Both the position numbers and the translations under genes were made by a program. From contig NC_134016.1 of assembly GCF_040712315.1 (NCBI RefSeq), positions 7,105,282 through 7,169,281 of the forward strand: a DNA stretch of 64,000 nucleotides. Direction: 5' to 3'. The stretch is from Castanea sativa (lineage: Eukaryota > Streptophyta > Magnoliopsida > Fagales > Fagaceae). Positions 13,516 to 23,845 of this stretch are shown here, piece by piece (position 1 is the stretch's first letter; each line of letters starts with the position of its first letter). A model generated the notes under the pieces. It was not told the origin of the DNA. It saw only the letters and a program-made list of their open reading frames with translations, and searched no databases.

Positions 13516-13803
13516 TGGAACTCAAGTTCCACTTGAAAATTTTCAAGGAACTCAAGTTCCATGAACTCAACTTCCTTATTGAAACTCGATTTTAAGCAAA
13601 TCGAGTTTCAAAATATGGGCATATTGTTAGATAGTTTCAAAAATGAGGCATTTTGCTGGAACTTTTGGGCAAAAGGGGTATATCCCCATTTTGGCCTAAT
13701 TGTATGTGAAGCTAATTTCTGGAAACTTAAACCCCGACCCTTACCCCCCACACCTTACAAACATTTATACTTGTGGAGTGACCATCACAATAAAGGTATG
13801 CGG
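13218..13803 (-). mobile_element. SINE copy 3, split by a MITE
   Basis: Tail-side half 13218-13276 and head-side half 13697-13803 (in minus sense CCACCGCATACC, GTGATGGTCACTCCACAAGT, GGGGTTTAAGTTTCC). This is the complete SINE when the MITE is removed. Confidence 0.75.
13277..13696. mobile_element. Mutator-like foldback MITE, 420 bp (duplicated copy)
   Basis: Same ends as 12643-12974, flanked by TAATTGTGT / TAATTGTAT. It is longer through three reiterations of AAACTCGATTTTTAAAAAAT-like blocks (13380-13460) and a long A-run (13477-13510). Confidence 0.85.
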
Positions 13804-14285
13804 TGGTAAATGAATTCGACATGTTGACAATATATGAAAAAGAAAGTCATCAATTATCGTTTTTTTTTATTATAATTAATTCGAGGAATGAAAAGAATAG
13901 ATGAAGTTTTATATAGATTTAAGAGTTAAGAACTTAAGATTCCAAAGTTCACATTAGTAGACACTTAAACAACTATTTTGTGTATCGAAATCTCTCCTTA
14001 ATTAATTGGAGATATGGTACAAAACTATTGTGGAGTGACCATCACAACAAGGGTATGCGGTGGTAAATGAATTCGACATGTTGACAATAGATGAAAAAGA
14101 AAGTCATCAATTAACGTTTTTTTTTATTATAATTAATTCGAGGAATGAAAAGAATAGATGAAGTTTTATATAGATTTAAGAGTTAAGAACTTAAAATTCC
14201 AAAGTTCACATTAGTAGACACTTAAACAACTATTTTGTATATCGAAATCTCTCCTTAATTAATTGGAGATATGGTACAAAACTAT
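13776..14285. repeat. Tandem duplication, about 254-bp units
   Basis: Units 13776-14029 and 14030-14285 both start TGTGGAGTGACCATCACAA and run through GTATGCGGTGGTAAATGAATT to ATTAATTGGAGATATGGTAC. They are nearly identical. The first 28 bp of each is SINE head, so the breakpoint was inside the SINE. Confidence 0.9.
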
Positions 14286-14448
14286 CGTGGGGAAAGGAAT
14301 TCAACATTTTTATTAATGTTTTCTTTCTATTATGATAACTGAAATATTGTTTAGGTTTTTCAATATATGAGTGGTATAGAAACAAAGTTTAGATCCATGT
14401 TGTTGATGTCACAGTATAAGAAAGTATCAAAGTATAATATTCTAATTA

Positions 14449-14909
14449 GGTGAAAATGGGCAAATGCCCATTTTGCACAAAAAAATTGGGCAAATGCCCC
14501 ATTTCCCAAATTGATTAGAGAAATGCCCCTCTTTTGAAACTCGATTTTCTCAAAATCGAGTTTCAACAAAAAGATTCTGGAGCCCTATAGCGACATTTTA
14601 AGGAGCCTATAGTGACGTTTTAAGAACCTATAGTGGCGTTTTGTAACTCGACCTCCATGAAATCGAGTTACATGCAAGTTTTTTTTTTTTTTTTAATTAT
14701 CTATAACTCGACTTCATGGAGCTCGAGCTGCAAAACGCCGTTATAGGTCCTTAAAAACGTCACTATAGGCTCCTTAAAACGTCGCTATAGGACTTAACTC
14801 GATTTTGAGAAAATCGAATTTCAAAAGAGGGGCATTTTCCTAATTAGTTCGGGAAAGGGGACAACATGCTGATTTTTTTTCGCGAAAAGGGCAAAAGCCC
14901 ATTTTGGCC
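14449..14909. mobile_element. Mutator-like foldback MITE, 461 bp
   Basis: Ends GGTGAAAATGGGC... and ...GCCCATTTTGGCC. Flanked by an identical direct repeat ATTCTAATTA (14439-14448 and 14910-14919), read as a 9-bp target duplication plus one chance base. Arms hold AAATGCCCCTCTTTTGAAAC and CCTATAG(C/T)GACGTTTTAAGG blocks in both orientations. Related at its tips to the MITEs at 12643 and 13277. Confidence 0.88.
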
Positions 14910-14919
14910 ATTCTAATTA

Positions 14920-15470
14920 AGCTTTTCTTCCAACGTTTCATCGTATTGAAAATGATTTTGGGAAGTTAAATGAAAAATTGTATGATGTCTATAAAGGTAG
15001 ACAAAGTTCGTACTCTCCAAGCCAAAATTGTAACATCGATCATTTGCTAAATGATCAGCCAATCAATACTTTAAATAATAATCAATATATATGTCAACTT
15101 TATTGTACATATATAAACTGGCCGGAATATATTTTTCAATTGAACTTTAATATTGATTCAGTGTTTACGATTAGATATTTATGAAAAGGTATATAGCTCG
15201 TCTTCTTTTCTTTTGGTCAAGTATATATCTCGTTTTCAATGCTTATAATGAAAGAATTTTGAGTTTACTTGCATGCATTTGCTATCGTAGACATGAAGCC
15301 GTCTGAAAAATAACAATTTAAAATAGAGGACTTTTAATTACATTTTTACAGACTAAATATATAAAAAAGTAACAACTGATTATATACTGTAAAGGTCAAA
15401 GATCCAAAATTAACAACCGATTCTCTAATCAATGAAATTAATTTTGATATAATAAGTTAATAGTGATCAT
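14920..15470. other. Intergenic, no gene seen
   Basis: AT-rich. An open frame at 14978-15184 has no family resemblance and no gene signals. Confidence 0.5.
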
Positions 15471-15633
15471 CGCACACCCTTGGTGCGATGGTCACTCCAC
15501 AGGTATAAGTGCTTGTGGGGTGTGGGGGCAAGGGCCGGGGTTCAAGTCTCCAGGAGGAATCTTCACACACATATACACTTAGATTAGGCTAAAGTAAAAA
15601 TTCTATCTTGTATAAAAAAAAAGAAAAAAAAAG
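15471..15633 (+). mobile_element. tRNA-derived SINE, copy 4 (best preserved)
   Basis: The head contains TGGTGCGATGG, which fits the Pol III A-box consensus. GGTTCAAGTCT, about 50 bp on, fits the B box. Then CACACACATATACACTTAG and a tail ending in an A-rich run (15613-15633). About 160 bp, the usual size for plant SINEs. Confidence 0.8.
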
Positions 15634-16000
15634 TTATGTTTTTTCCACTCATTATATAGTATAAATTAAAACTATCCGTATGTATTATTTAAACAAATTA
15701 TGTGACTAATTAAAAAAGTAATGTGTTAAAACTATGCATGGATGACATCTTCAATCGTTACATAGTGAGTTGAAGAAAAATTACTCCAAACCTATTTGGA
15801 ATCTAACTTTCTCCATAAATTAGTAATTTGAATCAAATATTTAAATTTTCGGGTCCCCCACTTCTTCTCTTCATCTTCAGCATTTGCATCTCTCTCTAGC
15901 ATCATCAACAACTAATATTTTTTTTCCTTACAAAAAAATATTGATATCAAATTCATGCAACTTTTGCACTTAATAATTAAATTATAATCTTCTGTACTTA
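15634..16000. repeat. AT-rich dispersed repeat copy and intergenic DNA
   Basis: About 15665-15830 (TGTATTATTTAAACAAAT ... CATGGATGACATCTT ... CATAGTGAGTTGAAG) matches 10135-10250 and 18560-18900. The remainder shows nothing. Confidence 0.5.
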
Positions 16001-16007
16001 AATAAGA

Positions 16008-16318
16008 GGGGAAGTTAGTCTGTGTTGTGTATCCAAAAGTTAGGTACTTTTGGATATATATTACTATCAGTTTTTTTAAGACCTTCTCCCCTCTTCTCGT
16101 GTGTGTGTGTGTTAAAATACTTAGTATTCTCAAAAGGAAAAAATAGTGAGTTAATCCCACATCAAAAAATAAGTGTGAGTTAAAGAAGTTTAAAGTCTAT
16201 GCTGTGTATCCAAAAGTTAGGTCATTTTCGATATACATCACTGTTAGTTTCTTTAAGCCCTATTTCCCTCTCTCCGTGTGTGTTAAAATACTTATTCTAA
16301 AAAAAAAAATAAGAGGGG
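16008..16318. repeat. Diverged tandem duplication, about 180-bp units
   Basis: TGTGTATCCAAAAGTTAGGT, GATATA(T/C)AT(T/C)ACT, TTTCTTTAAG-like blocks, CTC..GTGTGTG and TTAAAATACTTA recur in order at about 16025-16125 and 16203-16290. AAGAGGGGAAGTT occurs at both outer edges. Confidence 0.75.
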
Positions 16319-16719
16319 AAGTTGAGTGTGAATGTTTTGTAAGGATAATTGTTGTGATCATTGATTAGATGAAACAAAAAATTATTTGAATTGTCATTCA
16401 TTTATACGATATTGATTTATAAGATAAAATCTACAACTCTAAGATCTCCTCATTTCTTGAAGTCTTGAAACCCCCCAAGAATCTATCCTCACACATTTAT
16501 TTCGTAAGATTCTTAATATTTTTATATGTCCTAAAAGTTTTGATCTTTTTGGTTTTTATTTTTCATTTAATTTTTTGGTTGGTTAAGGGCCTCTTTGATA
16601 TAGTTTATATACTGATTTTTTAAAGTAATTGATGAGAATGCAAATTATCATATTTTCCTCCCTTAAAGTTTAGTATTTTATACTTATTTGGCGCCTAAAT
16701 GTACTCATTATTCTTATAT

Positions 16720-18060
16720 TTTGATTTAGGATTCAAATGGAGGCATTAAGTGCAAAACGTAGCTAATTGGGCGATTTTGGATAATTTCAACATCGCTTCG
16801 TAGTCTAGGCATAGCTCTCTCATCAAAGCTCCAATTGAGATGATTCAAGATGCTATGGAATGCCAAGAAAAATCTCCACAACTTTCATGTTTTGAGTTTT
16901 GAGAGATACTGGCTGTATTAAGGTCGAAATCGGGCTTGAAGTTGCTCCTGCACTGCTGATGTTCTAGAATGTTCATTTGCCTAAAATTCTAATACCTGAT
17001 GCGGTTTATTTTCAGAAGCTTCCAAATCTAGTGCATGAAATTTCCGGCTGAAAAACACCACTTTCCTAGTTATATTAGGACTTTGTTTTATTTTTAATAT
17101 TTTCCTTAATTAGTCAAATTTGGATATTATTATTTAGAATATTTTTAGGAGATTTTGTAGGCTTGGGACATGGGGAATTAACGTGTAAAAGAGGAGAGGA
17201 GAAATCAGATTGGACACACACGTCTCTCTCTCCCCTTTTCTCTAATTTTCTCCTTTGAGTTTTCATCATGGCCCGGCTTGGCTAAACTTTTATGCTTGGT
17301 TAAAGGAAACGGAAGCCTCAGAATCAATAAAACTGTGAGATCTAATTTGTTTTTACTGTTCAATTTTATGCTTTGAGTATCAGATGTTGTTCTATACCTA
17401 TTTTCATGATTGTCTCATTTAATTACTAGGAGACCTACTAGTTTTTGTTCGTTGCAATCTACTACTTGGTTAGATATCAAATCCGTAATTGTTTGATCTC
17501 TTTAATTTGTGGAGCAACCAAGATTTAATGATTTGCTGCGTCAGAAATTATTAGATCTTAGGAAGAATGCTTGACTAAATTAACTACAACTGCTTGTGCT
17601 TGCGTTGTTTAGTTTCATCGATCTCTCTAATTTTTTAGGTTGCTACTAGAATAAACTTTTAGCGCCTGTCTTGGGTTGTTTAGTAGTTAGGGTTTATTAG
17701 ATCGTTTGTTTTCAATTAACTGTGACTAAGAAGAGACAGGAAAATAGTTCCAACGGTGAATATTCAAAGTGTGAATTGATATATACTTGCATCAATGATC
17801 AGTTGTAAAATTCTGGTGGTGGATGTTGACTTAGACCAAGGTTTGTTCTTTTGATTGATTTCGATATTTTAATTTGAATTGTTCCTTAATTGTTTTTCTT
17901 AAAATTGTTTTCGTTATACTCAACCCCCTCCCCCCCATCATTGTTCACGTAGCATAAAACTAGGCTAGATACTCACCGTGGGAATGATCCTTACTCACAC
18001 CGCTACATATATTTTAAGGAGTATAGGTTTTATTTTTTGGTTGCCTGCGACAGAACACCA
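16720..18060 (+). mobile_element. Probable LTR retrotransposon remnant (LTR-like)
   Basis: The run from AATGGAGGCATTAAGTGC through ATTAGGACTTTGTTTTATTTTT to CCGTGGGAATGATCCTTACT and GGTTGCCTGCGACAGAACACC resembles the layout of long plant Gypsy LTRs, whose 3' ends often carry a 'cgtgggatcgacc...ttac' motif. No matching second LTR or coding domain is in the window. Recognised by motif style only. Confidence 0.4.
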
Positions 18061-19960
18061 GTAATCCTATATACAACTTTTTAAAACCTCATTTTTTTAA
18101 AATATATAATTGTACTTTTACCTAAATTATTTTTTAAATAAAAATATACTATCCCCAAAATACACTTAATAAAAGAATATGTTTTTAGTGCCTATTTGAT
18201 CAATCTTACATTTTATGGACTTTTTAAGTAAACTTTTATGGTTTATTTAATTTTTTTAAAGTGAAACCCACTTTAGTAGGTGGGGTTTAAATAAATTTTA
18301 TTGAAAATATGTATGTGAGATTTTAAAAAGTTATACTTTAATTGAATATCTAATCCAACAATTTAAAAATAGATATACATGGATTTTAGAGAAGTTACTC
18401 GAAAAACTTTAGAAAATAATAATCTGTTCAAATTAATGAAATGAAGCAGAATAATAGGAAAAGGTTTAATTACATTCAAATTATTTTGGAAGAAAATTCC
18501 TCCAACTCACTAGGTATTGGTTGATAAGGATAAAGTTTGGCTCTAAATCGGTTTTAAATTATTTTTTTCAATTCATTACATGGCGAGTTATAAGATCATC
18601 TATATGTATTATTTAAGCAAATCGCATTCCTCATTTTAAAAAAAAATTAATGTTACTAAAACTACAAACAAATAGTCTTTTTAATTACCATATAGTAAGT
18701 TAGAGGAAGATATCTTCATACCAGTTTGGAGCCAAACTTTCCCTAGATAACCATGTACTTGTATTATTTAAACAAGTCACATGATGAATTATTAATAAAT
18801 CATATATTCATGTGACTAAAAGTATACATGAATGTTTTTGATAATCGTCATGTAATAAATTGGAAGAGATTCTTTCAAACTAATTTGAAAGAAAATTGTA
18901 TTCGAAATAATATGGGACTAATTAGTACTTGATTACTTGTTAGAACAAAATCTTTTTCATATCAATTTAAATATTATTTTTTCTTTATAGATTGATGTCA
19001 TGATCAAAACAAGAGTATGTAGGGAAGACGTGGCCTAAGTGGGATGATAGCAAAGCTGGAAGTTGATACGATTGTCTTTACTTTAAGATCCCCTAAGGTT
19101 CTTTTTTATTCTCCTTTCAAGAATCAAATTTCAGCTACCAAGTAAAAGTTTACTTAATTATTTTAATTTGGGGAGTCGTATAGTGTTAGAGTTTAGATGT
19201 GGAATCCAATTTAAAAATTATGAAAACTGTTTATTATAGTCTCTTTGATAGTGTATTTTCATATTGTGTGAAGTATTTATAAATAAATAAATAAAGTCTT
19301 TTTTATTTTTATAAAAGACCTTTGATATTTTTATCAACAATTTTTTTTTTTTTTATGTAAAAATTAGTGTAACAAAATTGAACCAGCCGCCATCTTCTCA
19401 TTTTTATTAGTTTCTAGTTTAAGTGTATCTTTGTATATTTTTCTTGCTCCCTTCTCTTCATTTTCAATCCTAACAACATCCTATCACCCATTTTCTTTTT
19501 CTTATTTTCCTTTTAAGCCTCTTCCTACTTTGCATCCTTTAAACATTGGGAAATATTTTTTTTCCCTAAAATATCAAAACCACTTTCAAGCCAAAAAACT
19601 AATAGAGGACAACCCAACATTATCACATATAAAAGAGCTTTGGACAAATTCTCTTATAATAATATTCACCGTTGAAGTGTATATCCTCTCTCTTTTTTAT
19701 TTATTTATTTATTTATATAAACAGCTGTATGAGTGAGGTTTAATTCCAGGGTTAAATCACTTGTTTACTTTTAATAAAACATCGAAAAGCTTGCATTCAC
19801 TATAAAAATAAAATTAAACTAGATTAAAAAGAGTAATTTTGTCACACTTATACATTTTTTTTCTTTTTGTTTTTAGAATGTCACATTTGTATTTTTCTAT
19901 TACAATGGAAAAAGTTTAAAAGACATTAAAATTGTACTAAACACTAATTTCATTAAAGAT
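18060..19960. repeat. Intergenic DNA with a tandem pair of the AT-rich dispersed repeat
   Basis: About 18530-18720 and 18720-18900 are two diverged copies of a unit (TAAAGTTTGG/GCCAAACTTTCCC, TGTATTATTTAAACAAGTCA, TACATGAATG). The rest of the stretch, including the open frame 19431-19736, shows no gene. Confidence 0.5.
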
Positions 19961-19965
19961 ATTAT

Positions 19966-22900
19966 CACTACAACAAAAGTGGGCTATGGTGATGAAACGT
20001 TTGGTCACCATATGTCCTTATTTCGCCACAAAAGACATATGGTGACGAAACCGCATTCGTCACCTAAGCCCTATCACAAAACGTCTTGGTGACGAAAATT
20101 TTTCATCACCAATAAAAATATGATAGGTGACAAAATATTTTCGTCGCCAATAAAAAATAATAGGTGACGAAATTGTTTTGTCACCTAATATTTTGCATCA
20201 CTAAACCTTACTTTTAGTGACGAAATAAATCCGTCACCAAGGATTTTTTATTTGTAATTTTTTTATTTGACCACATAAGGTGATGAAATATTTCGTAACC
20301 AATTATATTTATTATTTTTTTTTCAATTTCAATAGATTAGATGACGAAGTTTGGCGTCACCAATTTTTGCTTATAGTTAGATATTGGTGACAAAAATTTT
20401 GGTCACCAATTTATTTTTATTTATTAATGTTCTTTACAGTTACTTGCCATTACATTTACCTATTACATTAACTTGTTCATTTCCAATTACTTCCAGAAAC
20501 AAATCATCCATGCAATTCCAACCACATCCATAAACAAATCATCCATTCATTTCCAACCACATCCATACAATCTACAAAGGAAATAAAAAACCATTATACT
20601 TTTAAACCCATTGAACCAAGTTGTTAATAACCATTTATATATAAATGATGTCTTCTCATACTTTACAAAAAGTGATTTGACTTCAAGTAGCACCACAAAA
20701 ACTCTCTCTTTGCCACCAATCCCATATCTGCACAAATATAAAGAAAAATACATCAATACTGTATCTTTTGGAAGAAACAACTATTTGAACAACTAATCAC
20801 AAAATTTCCCAAAGTTCAGCTAAATTTGATACATTGATATTACTATCATGGTTCTAATTTAAAAATAAAGTTTGATGCATGGAATATGTTGCCCAACATG
20901 TTAAAAGCCTCATTATCACTAGTGTGTCAAACACTAAGCTTATACTAAAACTCTACTAAGTAAGTAATCTATTTATAGAGAAGAATTCAAACATGCCTTT
21001 AATGCCTTCAAAGTTCATTCTTCCTTTAAGTTGCTCCAAAGTAGAACATTGGTTGGGGAATAAAAAAATATCAAATTATAAAAGAAAATGTACAAATGTA
21101 GAGCACTTAGCCTGTAAAAAATGAACCTAAACTAGGAAAAGAATCTTATATGCCACAGTAAAATTGCAACAAATAAACAAGGAAAGAAATGTCAAATTTA
21201 ATTGTCCAAGAAGAACTAACCCAATGGTCACTATTCCTTGTATGTAGAGGAGAAAATTCCGACAAATTCACTAAAGAAGATGTAATATATATATATAAAT
21301 TTGTTGGCTTGAAAAAATAAAGTTCCAACAATTAATTTGTTGGCTTGAAAAACTAAAGTTCCAACAATTAATACAAGAACATAGAAGGAACATCAAGGAT
21401 GCTGCACAAAGGCGAGTAGAGGAGTTACCAATAACAACAAAAGATTTATAGTCCAGTCCATCAATTTCATTGAACAAGTTTAAATAAAATTTCCAGTTCA
21501 AATCAATGTGTAAACTTTAATTTAAGTTTTAGAAGACAAAACCCTAGAGCAAAAGAATCTGAGACTAGTCTTAAAAGACTCAAAATCCTTACCTCAATTT
21601 ATACTCACAAAAAGCCAAGGAAACTCAACCCTGCACAAATGAAAGTTCAACACAAAGTTTAATGGTCATAAATAATTACAAAAAGTCACAAGGCTTAGTT
21701 GGCTAGCACAAGAAGTCTATTTACTTCTAAAAGAAAATGTAGGCAATCAAGTACCTCATGTGCAGCTCCAGTACCAAGATAGAACTTTCCCCCCTTGTAT
21801 CTATGCAATGATATATACAAGACCTACAAAGTTAGTCCAACTCATAAGCTGCTTAACAAGTAAATCAATAAGTAACCAAAACATTTGAGGGCTTTTTTTA
21901 TTGGCAAGTAATGGGCAATCAAGGGAGCATTAAAGTTTAAGATTTTTTTTTTGCTTATTAGCAGTAAAATGCTTGACTAGGCTAACTCTTCAAAAAAAAA
22001 AAAAAAAAAAAAAAAAACAATGAGGAGCAAACCCCATAGACTAGGCAACAAAAATGTTGTTATATTTGGACCTATTCTGTTTGTTGTAGACTTGTAAACT
22101 GCAAATATGAAGCTTTTAATAGTACACACATCCAAATACTTCTAGCTAGCCAAAAACACTAACACTACATTCCTTACTTACCACATGGCAAGAACAAGTC
22201 ATATGCTTCCTATTGGCTTGTCCACCGCTTCTAATATGCATGAGATATTAAAAGTAATTATTATCATCTTCTTCCTATTGACAAGATTTTATTAAGGTAA
22301 CTTGTTTTTATTGATTTGGAGTACCACATCAATATTAGTTGAGTGAAATTTTCTAATGAATGGAGGATTTGCTTCATCAAAACAATGATTTCTAAAACTA
22401 TACAAAACAAAGAATTAAAAAGAGAGCTGATTCTCAAACAAAGTAAATAAGCTCATCTCATTTTTGAGGGAAATTAACACATTGTTTTACATATTAAACA
22501 TTGAAATGCTTTCACATGATGCCCCAAAATTTCTCAAAATTTAATTAAAAATGAAAAGATAGGAAAACTGACAAGTTCATTCTTCAGTCAATACCTAGAA
22601 GAATATATTAATCAATTGGATCTCCGGATTATTGGTTAAAACGAAAAGGAATATTGGAAAACAAAAGGCACATCTCAATACCCTTTATAGCTTCTAAGAA
22701 CCATGGATAAGCGGGATTGTTCATCACTCAAATAGACAAAACAAAAGGCATATTGGAAATCACTAAATCTCATAAATAAATACTTGCAAATACATGCATC
22801 TAAAGATAGGTTTCCTTACCGATCAGTATCATCAACCGAGACGGTGTTGACGTTGGGATGGGTTAGGCTTGGCTCGTTGGTGTCAGCACTAGGCTCAGCT

Positions 22901-23577
22901 TGGCTCAGCGGTGGCTAGTGGCTAGCTAGCCTTACCGGTGGTGCTGTATGTGTGTGACAGAGAGTGCAACGTGTGTGTGTGTATGTGAGAGAGAGAGAGA
23001 GAGATAGAGACAGAGAGAAATAAAACTTTACGAGTGATTTGGGGATTTAGGGTTAATTTCAATTCGATTTAGGGTTAATTTCAAATTTTTACCCAAAAAT
23101 AAAAATAAATTTAGGTTTAATTTCAATTTTCTAGCGCCCAAACACAGAATGCGCGCCCTAATTTTTTTTTTTACCATCAGTGACAAAACCTTATTTCGTC
23201 ACCAATGAAACTTAATTTTTTACCCATCGTGACGAAAAGTCGAAAACCTATTTCATCACCAATGAAATCTAAATCTTATATATTGGGTGATGAGATTAGT
23301 ATTTCATCACCTATTGTCCGTTTTTGGTGACGAAAATGTTTGACACCATAGACAATGGTATAGCCTACACAAATAAAAACCTAATGGCGCCTTTTTATTT
23401 CATGAGCTAAAGTGACGAAAAACCTATTTCGTCACCAATATGAATATCTTTAGTGATGAAATTAGTAAAATATTTTATCAAAATCGGCTTTGTTTTCCTC
23501 ACCAAATGTTATCATTTAGTGACAAATTTAGTTTTCCTCGCTAGATTTTGTAACCGTAGCCTCCTTTTGTTGTAAGA
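19966..23577. mobile_element. Non-autonomous CACTA-like DNA transposon, about 3.6 kb
   Basis: The left tip is CACTACAACAAAAG. The right tip (23560-23577) is its inverted complement, CTCCTTTTGTTGTAAGAG, with the last bases worn. Subterminal regions (19980-20410 and 23170-23560) hold many copies of GGTGACGAAA / TTTCGTCACCA in both orientations, as in CACTA elements where such repeats bind the element's own protein. The ~2.8 kb interior has no transposase domain or other recognisable gene, so mobilisation would need a helper. A GC-richer patch lies at 22840-23010 with a (GA)n run. Confidence 0.8.
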
Positions 23578-23845
23578 GATCCAAACTTATTGTAAGCTCG
23601 TTACCCATCTACTTGAAAAGTAAGTAAAATAACTCTAATACTATTTTTCTAATGTAAATACTAGAAGCTTAAGGTTAACACAGCGTGTATGTGTGTGTAT
23701 TCATTTTCTTTTTAAAATTTTCACTCCCTAATTCGTCTCTTATATATGTACATATTTTTTTCCTCTTTGCTTCTTCATTTTTTTCGTAGCTCTTAAGCTA
23801 GAGAGTTTAATTGAGAGGTTTACTTCTTTAAATTCATAGAAAGTT

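Larger units (their letters stand above)
12425..13772. repeat. Tandem duplication (units 12425-13048 and 13049-~13772)
   Basis: The unit begins TTGTCCCAAAAGCTTAAGC and spans the TRIM end, the SINE left part, a MITE and the SINE right part. The first unit is 624 bp. The second is about 100 bp longer because of extra palindromic blocks and a 33-base A-run in its MITE. The duplication came after the MITE insertion, since both units share the same insertion point. Confidence 0.85.
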
